From assembly GCA_046046915.1 (NCBI GenBank), contig JBJOIT010000080.1, forward strand, positions 1 to 8,071: 8,071 bases of DNA, written 5' to 3'. A program made the translations under genes and the position numbers. Positions 1 to 5,464 of this stretch are shown in pieces (within the stretch, counting starts at the first letter, position 1; each line of letters starts with the position of its first letter). The DNA comes from JBEEJZ01 sp046046915 (GTDB lineage: Bacteria; Pseudomonadota; Gammaproteobacteria; Burkholderiales; Burkholderiaceae_C). The notes under the pieces are model-generated. The model was not told the origin of the DNA and ran no database searches. It saw nothing but the letters and a program-made list of their open reading frames with translations.

Positions 1-48
1 CCCAGGCTGCGGCCGCGGTGCACGCGGCGTCCTAGGCCGAGCCGCAAG

Positions 49-162
49 ATGGTGATTGCGGCCTTTCTCAAATCGATTATCCTGCGAACAGCCAGCCTTG
101 TGACCGGGCTTGCCCTTGCCGCTTGCGGTGGCTGCGGCTCCCCCGAATTCAACACCAAATGA
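49..162 (+). CDS. putative small lipoprotein (37 aa), unrecognised
   Basis: A 37-codon ORF begins with ATG and ends in TGA nine bases before the IS left end. It reads as a basic start, a hydrophobic stretch (residues about 10-24) and then LALAAC, which fits a lipoprotein signal peptidase II lipobox with the lipidated Cys near residue 25; a short Cys/Gly-rich tail follows. The frame is also open upstream to the window edge, so it could be the end of a longer protein. There is no clear Shine-Dalgarno sequence. The shape recalls very small lipoproteins such as LptM/YifL, but the characteristic GQKGPL after the Cys is missing, so no function is assigned. It may be a remnant cut by the adjacent IS. 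Confidence 0.3.
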   Translation: MVIAAFLKSIILRTASLVTGLALAACGGCGSPEFNTK

Positions 163-171
163 CGTAATTGG

Positions 172-215
172 CCCCCCCCTGCAAAACTCCGCCAACCCGC
201 ATGAATTCAGGCCAT
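172..215 (+). repeat. IS left terminal inverted repeat region
   Basis: Eight C residues are followed by TGCAAAACTC (180-189), then by TTCAGGCCAT at 206-215. Both blocks recur inverted at the right end. The 16-base string CCCCCCTGCAAAACTC (174-189) is repeated exactly at 2378-2393 in the MITE-like element. Confidence 0.65.
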
Positions 216-296
216 CTAGGGTGATTACTGATGGTCAAAATTCCCAAAGAGATATTCAATGGAGGCTGTTTTCGGGGAGTTTTTGAAGGTGGCGCC

Positions 297-1523
297 ATGA
301 CCGACGACTTTATCCGTAACCGCTTGGATCAGATGATCGATTTGCGCCACCCGGCTGATGGTGGCACTGCTATACCTCAAGCATGCGTTCAACGAAAGCG
401 ATGAGGACGTCATCCAGCGCTGGGGCGAGACACCCACCTGGCAATACTTCTCAGGCAACGAATACTTCGAGCACCAGTGGCCGTGCGCCCACACACAACT
501 GGGTCAGTTTCGCAAGGCATTGGGTGAAGTAGGCGTGGAAATTTTGTTGGACCGCACCATGGAGGTGGCGATTACCCTCAAGCTCATCGCTAAGAAAGAG
601 CTGAGTCGAGTGATCGTGGACTCCACCGTGCATGAGAAAGCCAATTGGATCAAACTCAAGCAGACCTACGCCAAAGAAGGCCACCTGCTGGGCTACAAGG
701 CAGGCCGCTACGCCCATGCCAAGCAGTTCAAGCGCATGCGCAAGACCATCAAACGCCAGCGCACCATCGTCGGCAGGCTGCAGCGCGAAGGCAGTCGCAA
801 GATGAATGTCTTGACTCAGGCTGTACAGGCAACCCTGGCTCATATCCTGGACAAGGCCAAACGCTTGGTTGCGCAGACGGCAAGCCGCAAAGCGCTGGGC
901 AACCGAGCCAAGCTCTACAGCTGTCACGAACCCGAGGTGGAGTGCATCTCCAAAGGCAAGAGCCGCAACCCTTACGAGTTTGGTGTGAAGGTGGGTTTGG
1001 CCATGACGCTCAAGGGCAACCTGATCGTGGGCGCAAGGAGCTTCCCAGGCAACCCGTACACGGGCACACGATCCACGAGCAAATTGAACAAGCCACTGTT
1101 CCGATGCAAGACTTGGGTGTCAAGCCCGAGGTGGTGTATGCCGAACTGGGCTACCGGGGCGTGGACAAAGACAACCCGGACATTGAGATCAAACACCGGG
1201 GCAAGGACAAGCGGCTCACGGATGAAGAGCGCGTGCTGCTCAAGCGACGCCAAGCGATCGAGCCCATCATCGGGCACCTCAAGGCCGATCATCGAATGGG
1301 GCGCTGTCACCTCAAGGGATCAGAAGGTGATGCACTGCATGCGGTGCTGTGTGCCGCGGGCTACAACATGCGCTGGTTGCTGAGGATGATTGTTAAGAAA
1401 GGCCTGGGCCTTTTGTTGTGCCTGTTGCCGGCAGCGGGATTGGTGGCGTTGCTAGGGAAGTTGGCGGAATTCATTGACCGAAACCGGCTGCAAAACTTAG
1501 GTCAGCGCTCGGTAATGGCCTGA
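297..1523 (+). pseudogene. IS5-family DDE transposase, frameshifted and internally deleted
   Basis: Three reading frames together give a recognisable IS5-family (IS5/IS1182-like) DDE transposase. The N-terminal piece from ATG 297 reads RLDQMIDLRHP. The middle piece (from 358) contains LYLKHAFNESDEDVIQRWGE, IVDSTVHEKA (catalytic Asp of the first block), GYKAGRYAHAKQFKR and NPYEFGVKVG. The C-terminal piece contains YAELGYRGVDKDNPDIE and the final catalytic block RRQAIEPIIGHLKADHRMGR, followed by a hydrophobic tail. The frame changes at 1062-1064, where one more G in the GGG run would restore GNPYTGHTIHEQIEQ. The frame also changes near 356, where about 50-60 residues usual in this family between RHP and MVALLYLKH are missing. 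A further stretch of about 25 residues appears to be missing after STVHEKA (about 640). The size of the missing pieces rests on my memory of homologues. The stop codon lies inside the right inverted repeat. Confidence 0.85.
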
Positions 1524-1538
1524 AATGAATTTTGCAGG
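1515..1538 (-). repeat. IS right terminal inverted repeat region
   Basis: Read on the minus strand this begins CCTGCAAAATTC and ends TTCAGGCCAT, mirroring the left end. The plus-strand string TGAAATGAATTTTGCAG (1521-1537) is repeated exactly at 2416-2432. The C/G run expected outside TGCAAAA is absent. Confidence 0.65.
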
Positions 1539-1574
1539 AACGACTCAGTAAGGGTGAAGCACATGCAAGTCATG

Positions 1575-1591
1575 TGTATTGGACCAATACA
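1575..1591. promoter_or_regulatory. perfect palindrome, candidate VapB/VapBC operator
   Basis: TGTATTGG and CCAATACA are exact inverted repeats around a single A. The site lies 57 bases before the antitoxin start codon, and the right arm overlaps TACAAT (1588-1593), a 5-of-6 match to a sigma-70 -10 hexamer, although no good -35 is visible at the right distance. VapB/FitA antitoxins are ribbon-helix-helix repressors that bind palindromes upstream of their own operon together with the toxin, so autoregulation here is a reasonable inference. Confidence 0.5.
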
Positions 1592-1594
1592 ATC

Positions 1595-1624
1595 GTGATC
1601 CTGATGTGTGATATCGTGATATCA
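1595..1624. promoter_or_regulatory. iterated TGAT motifs upstream of vapB
   Basis: TGAT occurs four times at 1596, 1602, 1609 and 1617, and the last two lie in the direct repeat TGATATCGTGATATCA (1609-1624), itself rich in GATATC dyads. Ribbon-helix-helix repressors often bind short iterated half-sites, so this may be a second part of the operator. This is pattern evidence only. Confidence 0.3.
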
Positions 1625-1636
1625 ATTAGTCAAATT

Positions 1637-1642
1637 AGGAGG
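1637..1642 (+). promoter_or_regulatory. strong ribosome binding site of vapB
   Basis: A full AGGAGG lies six bases before ATG 1649. It decides the start: the longer open frame reaching back to 1532 has no comparable site and would read through the palindromic operator region. Confidence 0.8.
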
Positions 1643-1648
1643 TTTCTC

Positions 1649-1891
1649 ATGGCCCAAGTCCTTGTACGCAACATCGAGGAAGACATAAAAAAAAAGCTCA
1701 AGCAGCGTGCGGCCCAACACGGCTGGAGCGTGGAAGAAGAAGTGCGCCAAATCTTGCGCAACGCCATTCACTACGCAGAGCCGCCAGCGGTCAAGCTGGG
1801 TAGCCGCATAGCCAAACGCTTCTACGATGTCGGTTTGGCGGAGCCCTTGCCCGAGTTGCACCAGCAAATCGGCACTCCCATGAGCTTCTGA
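1649..1891 (+). CDS. vapB: VapB/FitA-type antitoxin (ribbon-helix-helix)
   Basis: An 80-aa protein. The N-terminus MAQVLVRNIEEDIKKKLKQR forms the beta strand and first helix of an Arc/CopG-like ribbon-helix-helix DNA-binding domain, and AAQHGWSVEEEVRQILRNAI (about 21-40) is the second helix. This is typical of FitA-like antitoxins, where a VLVRN-type strand is followed by a helix and an S-x-E-E-E-R motif. The C-terminal half (GSRIAKRFYDVGLAEPLPE) would wrap the toxin and block its active site. The length is normal for the family. The toxin gene starts two bases after its stop, a typical antitoxin-first operon. Regulation is probably by its own binding to the palindromes at 1575-1624. The pair lies directly next to the remains of an IS, consistent with horizontal gain. 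Confidence 0.88.
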   Translation: MAQVLVRNIEEDIKKKLKQRAAQHGWSVEEEVRQILRNAIHYAEPPAVKLGSRIAKRFYDVGLAEPLPELHQQIGTPMSF

Positions 1892-1893
1892 GC

Positions 1894-2313
1894 ATGATAA
1901 TTTTGGACACCAACGTGTTGTCGGCCTTGATGCAGCAGCAACCCGACCAGCAAGTGTTGGCGTGGCTTGATGATCAGCCAGCCGAATCCGTCTGGATCAA
2001 CGCCGTGACGCTGTTTGAATCTCGCTACGGGCTTGCGCTGCTGCCTGAGGGGCAACGCAAAAAACTGTTGCATGAGCGGTTTGAAGAATTGCTGACCCAA
2101 GATTTGCAAAACCGCATCGCTTATTTTGATGCAGATGCAGCCACCCACGCGGCCAAACTCGCAGCACACCGCAAAGCGCAAGGCCACCCAGTGGATATGC
2201 GTGACACCTTTATTGCCGGAATTGCGCTGGCGCGACGAGCTACCTTGGCAACGCGCAATACCAAACATTTTGACGATTTAACAACGCCAGTCATCAACCC
2301 CTGGGCCGACTAA
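1894..2313 (+). CDS. vapC: VapC/FitB-type PIN-domain ribonuclease toxin
   Basis: A 139-aa protein made of a single PIN domain. MIILDTNVLSAL carries the first catalytic Asp (D5); VTLFESRYGL carries E42; VDMRDTFIAGIALARRATL carries D104; LATRNTKHFDDL (119-129) is the final block, with N122 where many PIN proteins have Asp or Asn and D127 nearby. These acidic residues bind Mg2+/Mn2+ and cut RNA; VapC toxins usually cleave tRNA or rRNA and so stop translation until VapB binds. All expected residues and the usual length are present, so the toxin looks active. It follows the antitoxin by two bases and is likely co-translated. The nearest relatives by eye are the FitB-like VapCs; the RNA target cannot be read from the sequence. 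Confidence 0.9.
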   Translation: MIILDTNVLSALMQQQPDQQVLAWLDDQPAESVWINAVTLFESRYGLALLPEGQRKKLLHERFEELLTQDLQNRIAYFDADAATHAAKLAAHRKAQGHPVDMRDTFIAGIALARRATLATRNTKHFDDLTTPVINPWAD

Positions 2314-2353
2314 AACCCGACCTGTCGCTTGTGGAAGGCCCGCACTCCGCAAA

Positions 2354-2374
2354 AACTGGGGTCAGATCCCAATT
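2354..2374. repeat. REP-like 21-bp imperfect palindrome, copy 1
   Basis: The core GGGGTCAGATCCC is flanked by AACT and AATT. Comparison with its own reverse complement mismatches only at the third, eighth and central base pairs. The same sequence recurs in the same orientation at 3552-3572 and 4005-4025. This motif type is common and dispersed in betaproteobacterial genomes and is often near REP-associated Y1 transposases, but none is present here. Confidence 0.7.
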
Positions 2375-2446
2375 AGTCCCCCCTGCAAAACTCGGATCAA
2401 CGCCGGGTGATTGCTTGAAATGAATTTTGCAGTGGGGGGGGGCTAA
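2373..2446. mobile_element. 74-bp MITE-like element made of IS ends
   Basis: The element starts TTAGTCCCCCC and ends GGGGGGGGCTAA, with inner inverted arms TGCAAAA (2384-2390) and TTTTGCA (2425-2431). Its left arm shares CCCCCCTGCAAAACTC with the IS left end, and its right arm shares TGAAATGAATTTTGCAG with the IS right end. It is therefore a minimal, internally deleted, non-autonomous relative of the IS at 171-1538. TA on each side could be a target duplication (TA inside TTAG and CTAA). The element overlaps the last bases of REP copy 1 and its last base touches the fic start codon. Confidence 0.7.
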
Positions 2447-3526
2447 ATGGGTGTTATTGGGCGTACTATTGGTTTCATGCTGCGGTCAGATACCCTCCAG
2501 ATCACACCCGAGATCCTGAGCCTTATTGCTCAGATCGACGAGTTTAAGGGCGCATGGCGGGCTTTGGGAACACTTGCACCCGAGCGTCTTTCGGCGTTAC
2601 GACGGGTGGCGACCATCGAAAGCATCGGCTCGTCCACCCGTATCGAGGGCAGCAAGCTGACTGACCGCGAGGTGGAGCGCCGGCTCTCCAATCTGGCCAT
2701 CAAGTCCTTCGACACGCGAGATGAGCAGGAAGTGGCCGGTTACGCTGAACTCATGGATATGGTGTTCAGCTCGTGGCAAGACATCCCATTCAACGAGAAC
2801 CACATAAAGCAACTGCACCAGGTTCTGCTGACCCACAGCGAAAAGGATGCACGCCACCGGGGGCAGTACAAAACCCATTCGAACAGCGTCGCCGCATTCG
2901 ATGAAAACGGTACGCAGATCGGCATCGTCTTTGAGACTGCCACGCCATTCGACACGCCACGGTTGATGGTGGAATTGGTGTCATGGGTGAATGGCGAGCG
3001 GGAGAAGGTGTACCTGCACCCCTTGTTGATCATCGCGATCTTTGTCGTGGTGTTTCTGGAAATTCATCCCTTTCAGGATGGCAACGGACGTTTGAGCCGG
3101 GTGCTGACGACCTTGCTGCTGATCCAGGCCGGATACGCCTATGTGCCATACAGCTCGCTGGAGAGTGTGATCGAGCTGAACAAGGAAGCCTATTACCTGG
3201 CTCTGCGCCAGACACAGGGAACCATCCGCACTGAAGCACCCAACTGGCAGCCATGGCTGGTGTTCTTCTTGCGTTCTCTGGCAGAGCAGGTTCGGCGCCT
3301 GGAGAAGAAGGTCGAACGCGAAAAGATCGTGCTGGCCGCGCTGCCCGAGCTGTCACTACAGATCGTGGAATTCGCCCGAGAGCACGGCCGCGTCACGATG
3401 ATGGATGCCATCAAATTGACCGGAGCAAGTCGCAACACCCTTAAGCAGCATTTTCGCGACCTGACCGAGCGTAACTATCTGGAGCAGTATGGCAGCGGCC
3501 GCGGTGTGTGGTACGGACTGAAATGA
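2447..3526 (+). CDS. fic: Fic-domain AMP-transferase, class II, with C-terminal winged helix
   Basis: A 359-aa protein. Fic enzymes usually transfer AMP from ATP to a target Tyr, Ser or Thr side chain. The catalytic motif HPFQDGNGRLSR is at 207-218, with catalytic H207, Mg2+-binding D211, and the Gly-Asn-Gly-Arg anion hole with R215 and R218. The inhibitory motif STRIEG is at 63-68 with E67; its place before the Fic core makes this a class II, self-inhibited protein, which would explain why no separate antitoxin gene is present. Residues 20-100 match the Fic N-terminal domain. A basic helical stretch (278-293) leads to a C-terminal helix-turn-helix/winged helix (about 308-357). ATG 2447 abuts the MITE and is preceded by a G run rather than a normal ribosome site. 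ATG 2477 (MLRSDTLQITPEIL) looks more like the family N-terminus and may be the true start. The cell target is unknown. Confidence 0.9.
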   Translation: MGVIGRTIGFMLRSDTLQITPEILSLIAQIDEFKGAWRALGTLAPERLSALRRVATIESIGSSTRIEGSKLTDREVERRLSNLAIKSFDTRDEQEVAGYAELMDMVFSSWQDIPFNENHIKQLHQVLLTHSEKDARHRGQYKTHSNSVAAFDENGTQIGIVFETATPFDTPRLMVELVSWVNGEREKVYLHPLLIIAIFVVVFLEIHPFQDGNGRLSRVLTTLLLIQAGYAYVPYSSLESVIELNKEAYYLALRQTQGTIRTEAPNWQPWLVFFLRSLAEQVRRLEKKVEREKIVLAALPELSLQIVEFAREHGRVTMMDAIKLTGASRNTLKQHFRDLTERNYLEQYGSGRGVWYGLK

Positions 3527-3551
3527 CTTGATGAATCAGGCAAAGCTCGAA

Positions 3552-3572
3552 AACTGAGGTCAGATCCCAGTT
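3552..3572. repeat. REP-like 21-bp imperfect palindrome, copy 2
   Basis: The core GAGGTCAGATCCC lies within arms AACT and AGTT; five bases pair at each tip (AACTG with CAGTT). It has the same orientation as copies 1 and 3. It lies between the fic stop codon and the 3' end of the minus-strand antitoxin gene, where it could form a small hairpin in both transcripts. Confidence 0.7.
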
Positions 3573-3602
3573 CCTGCGGTCAACAGAATGGACCTTGAGA
3601 CA

Positions 3603-3884
3603 TTACCGCGGTCTGACGAGGTGGCCGCTGACAAACTGGTGCTGCAAGCTGGCTGCAAATGTTTGGTAGGGCACGCCTTCTTCAAGCGCGCGGGCCTGTA
3701 AATTTCTTAGGTCTCTGCTGGAGATCCGAATGTTGAGCCGTTGGTCTTTTTTGAAGGTCGCCTTGGCAGCTGCTTGATGGACCTTGATTTCTTTTGCAAC
3801 ACCGCTGACAGGCTTGAGCGCGCCAGCTTCCCAGGCTTTCAGAATCTCCAACTCTTCGTCGTCGTATGTGGTGTGTGGGGACAT
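3603..3884 (-). CDS. CopG-family antitoxin (COG5304-like) of a type II TA pair
   Basis: A 93-aa protein from ATG 3884 (a GTG codon directly upstream at 3887 is an alternative). The N-terminal part, DDEELEILKAWEAGALKPV, is the toxin-binding region typical of this antitoxin family. The C-terminal part, TFKKDQRLNIRISSRDLRNL followed by ARALEEGVPYQTFAASLQHQ, is a ribbon-helix-helix DNA-binding domain with the family's conserved KDxRxNIRxS and EGxPYQT signatures. The antitoxin looks intact. Its start overlaps by one base the stop of a toxin fragment upstream (TGATG), the normal toxin-first order of this system type. Because the toxin is truncated and the operon promoter would lie upstream of it, the antitoxin may be poorly expressed or be an orphan. 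It could still act as an antidote or repressor for related systems. Confidence 0.82.
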   Translation of the reverse strand: MSPHTTYDDEELEILKAWEAGALKPVSGVAKEIKVHQAAAKATFKKDQRLNIRISSRDLRNLQARALEEGVPYQTFAASLQHQFVSGHLVRPR

Positions 3885-4003
3885 CACTGGCTCCTGTACT
3901 GTTTGGTAGCCTTGCGGCTGGGAATGATGGTTTTCAGAAAGAGTTCAGATTCGCTCTCAATGAAGGGCACAGCGTAGACGTAATCATCAACTTGCACTAT
4001 GGA
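3884..4003 (-). pseudogene. C-terminal remnant of a BrnT-like RNase toxin
   Basis: Reading the minus strand upstream of the antitoxin gives about 38 codons, ending at a TGA that overlaps the antitoxin ATG. They read VDDYVYAVPFIESESELFLK and then TIIPSRKATKQYRSQ. The segment DxYVYxVPFxE...FLKTIIPSRKATKxY is the hallmark C-terminus of the small BrnT-like toxins paired with this CopG antitoxin family. A whole toxin is usually about 90 aa, so roughly the first 55 residues are missing. No start codon with a ribosome site exists, and the frame is closed by a stop at 4013-4015 inside the REP-like palindrome. Homology ends around 4000-4004, directly at REP copy 3, so the toxin was cut there. It should be inactive. 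Confidence 0.8.
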
Positions 4004-4004
4004 A

Positions 4005-4040
4005 AAATGGGGTCAGATCCCACTTCCTGAGATCCCACTT
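4005..4040. repeat. REP-like palindrome copy 3 plus partial tandem copy
   Basis: A full 21-bp copy (4005-4025, core GGGGTCAGATCCC) is followed by a partial copy: AGATCCCACTT occurs at 4015-4025 and again at 4030-4040, a 15-base step. It has the same orientation as copies 1 and 2. The toxin remnant stops at its left edge; the polysaccharide genes begin about 90 bases to its right. Confidence 0.7.
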
Positions 4041-4128
4041 TAGGTGGTGCCGTGGCTTGACAACCCTCAAGCCCAGTACCCCTGCACTTGTTCAAAATCG
4101 ACTTTCGTTTATTGGGAGTCGATAAGGC

Positions 4129-5067
4129 ATGCAGTCAGAAGCGGTTGGCGAGGATATGGGTGGGGAGATCAGCGTTTTGGATGTGTTGATCACGCTGCTT
4201 GAAAACATCAGGCTTTTGATATTGGGGCCAGTGGCCATGGGCTTCATTGCCTTGGCGGCGAGCTTCGCTTTACCGCAAACCTTTGAAAGTGTTGCCGTGG
4301 TGAGGGCCGACTTGCCGTGGTTGGCAGCGCGCGACACGGCGGCGGCTGGTGCCAGCCCCGCTGCTATTGCCAGCCTGATGACCACCGCAGCGGTGCTTGA
4401 CCCTGTAGCCATTTCGCTTGGTTTGGTGAAAAATGGTGATGTGGAGGAGGGCCGTCTGGCGCTTCAGCGGCAGATCAAGGTGGCCGTAGGCAAGCAAGAC
4501 AGACTGTTGACACTGACTGCCACCGCAAAAGACCCGGAACTGGCACAAAAGCTGGCACAAGCTGTTTTGCTTGAGGCCTTTGAGCAAAGCCGACCCAAGG
4601 GCGTGCATCTACAGCGCCTGCAGGCCCAGCTGGCTGCCACCAAAGACCGGCAAGACAAAGCACAGGGCGCCAGTGTGTCTTTGATCGCGGCCATGGCAGA
4701 CCCCAGGCAACGTGTTTCTTACACCACCCCAGACTTCACTGGTGCCGCAGCCAGCAACCGCGGCGAAGTAGCCCGCAACTATGCCGATATCTTGCGAGTG
4801 TCAGCCGAGGCGCAAATGCAAATGGCCCAATTGGAAACCGAGCTTGCAGGCCTGAGTAGTGCCCAACTGGTGCAGCCCCCTACCTTGCCCAGGCAGCCGG
4901 TGCAGCCCAAAAAATCTTTGACGGCCATCCTTGCAAGCCTGGCCACTGGCATGCTGCTGCTGGTGTTTGTGCTGGTGCGCCAGTCTCTGCGCGCCGCCAC
5001 GGTAGACACCGCAACTGCAGCTAAGGTGGTGCGCATCAGACAACTATTGTCGTGGGCCGGGGCGTGA
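4129..5067 (+). CDS. Wzz-type polysaccharide chain-length determinant
   Basis: A 312-aa inner-membrane polysaccharide co-polymerase. The layout is that of Wzz proteins: a short cytoplasmic start with ISVLDVLITLLENIR (14-28), a first membrane span (about 29-48), a large periplasmic part with helices (about 105-245), the proline-rich PTLPRQPVQPKK (251-262) just before the second span (about 264-284), and a short basic cytoplasmic tail. Such proteins oligomerise and set the length of O-antigen, capsule or exopolysaccharide chains made by a Wzy polymerase. No C-terminal tyrosine kinase domain is fused. The ribosome site is weak (AAGG two bases before ATG 4129); ATG 4156 with GAGG upstream is an alternative start. 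A perfect -35 hexamer TTGACA sits at 4057-4062, but no good -10 follows it. Linkage to manC supports a role in polysaccharide assembly. Which polymer is unknown. Confidence 0.8.
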   Translation: MQSEAVGEDMGGEISVLDVLITLLENIRLLILGPVAMGFIALAASFALPQTFESVAVVRADLPWLAARDTAAAGASPAAIASLMTTAAVLDPVAISLGLVKNGDVEEGRLALQRQIKVAVGKQDRLLTLTATAKDPELAQKLAQAVLLEAFEQSRPKGVHLQRLQAQLAATKDRQDKAQGASVSLIAAMADPRQRVSYTTPDFTGAAASNRGEVARNYADILRVSAEAQMQMAQLETELAGLSSAQLVQPPTLPRQPVQPKKSLTAILASLATGMLLLVFVLVRQSLRAATVDTATAAKVVRIRQLLSWAGA

Positions 5068-5192
5068 TGACTGCTGGGCTATCCGTTACCATAGGGATGT
5101 GTTTGGCCCGTAGCGAGCCAAGCAAAGTTTCAGGTGAGGCCTGGCTGCAGCAGATAACAAGAACAAGCAGCACAATGGCATTGAGAGCCTGA
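5067..5192 (+). CDS. 41-aa ORF coupled to both neighbours, unrecognised
   Basis: The ATG overlaps the Wzz stop by one base (TGATG at 5065-5069), and its TGA overlaps the start of the next gene by one base (TGATG at 5190-5194). It therefore fills the gap between the two genes exactly, as expected for translational re-initiation. The product starts MTAGLSVTIGMCLARSEPSK, has no clear hydrophobic span, and is Ser/Thr-rich toward the end. No family is recognised. It may be a short true protein, or simply a translated spacer that carries ribosomes from wzz to the next gene; chance is also possible for so short a frame. Confidence 0.4.
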   Translation: MTAGLSVTIGMCLARSEPSKVSGEAWLQQITRTSSTMALRA

Positions 5193-5443
5193 TGTCGTCC
5201 CCCCAGCCTTCGCCGCAAGATCGGCAAGAACCATCTACCGCGGGAAAACCCAGCCGATCCGGCAGCTCGCGTCGCTCGTCTGGCACCCGCGCCTACAAGC
5301 CTCGTCAGCGTCGCCGCGAAAGGCTGACAGCCGCCGCGCTGATGGCCTGGCTACGCAAACACCCCAATCTGACTACTTTTGTGAGTGTGAGCGTTATGGC
5401 ACTGTTGGCAAGCTACCTGGCCATTGTGTTGGGAGCTGGCTAG
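5192..5443 (+). CDS. 83-aa single-span membrane protein, unrecognised
   Basis: The N-terminal half is hydrophilic, Ser/Pro-rich and then strongly basic (residues 19-45, with RRSSGTR and KPRQRRRERL). The C-terminal end, TTFVSVSVMALLASYLAIVL (61-80), is one membrane span. The basic stretch before the span predicts the N-terminus in the cytoplasm. No conserved domain is recognised. There is no good ribosome site, but the start codon overlaps the stop of the preceding 41-codon ORF, which suggests coupled translation. Its place between a Wzz-type protein and manC suggests a minor part in polysaccharide assembly or a species-specific membrane adaptor; that is inference. Confidence 0.55.
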   Translation: MSSPQPSPQDRQEPSTAGKPSRSGSSRRSSGTRAYKPRQRRRERLTAAALMAWLRKHPNLTTFVSVSVMALLASYLAIVLGAG

Positions 5444-5464
5444 ACCGCCCATGTTTCCGAGTCT

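Larger units (their letters stand above)
171..1538 (+). mobile_element. decayed IS5-family insertion sequence
   Basis: The element is defined by a broken IS5-type transposase frame lying between matching inverted ends. The left end has an 8-C run followed by TGCAAAACTC. The right end, read on the minus strand, begins CCTGCAAAATTC. A second inverted block, TTCAGGCCAT (206-215) and ATGGCCTGAA (1515-1524), lies just inside. The right end lacks the C/G run found at the left end and in the related 74-bp element at 2373-2446, so the outermost right tip is probably lost. No target-site duplication could be recognised. With a damaged transposase and one altered end, the copy is very likely immobile. 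Outer limits are uncertain by a few bases. Confidence 0.75.

Noticed and set aside
1055..1070. Possible programmed -1 frameshift in the transposase
   Set aside because: Programmed -1 sites in IS elements usually have an A-rich slippery heptamer. Here only a GGG run is present and the protein is damaged elsewhere too, so a simple one-base loss or sequencing error is more likely.
1398..1415. AAAGGCC-TG-GGCCTTTT as an intrinsic terminator
   Set aside because: It lies inside the transposase coding region and the two-base loop is too small for a stable standard hairpin.
3741..3977. Plus-strand 78-aa ORF opposite the CopG antitoxin
   Set aside because: It is the antisense shadow of the antitoxin and toxin remnant, both of which match known families on the minus strand.
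2354..4040. CRISPR array from the repeated GGTCAGATCCC motif
   Set aside because: The copies are hundreds of bases apart with genes between them, are palindromic throughout and have no uniform spacers; they are REP-like elements.
5036..5227. Minus-strand ORF with a signal-peptide-like hydrophobic start (63 aa)
   Set aside because: It runs antisense across the ends of wzz and the 83-aa gene and the coupled 41-codon ORF, has no good ribosome site and no recognisable mature protein.
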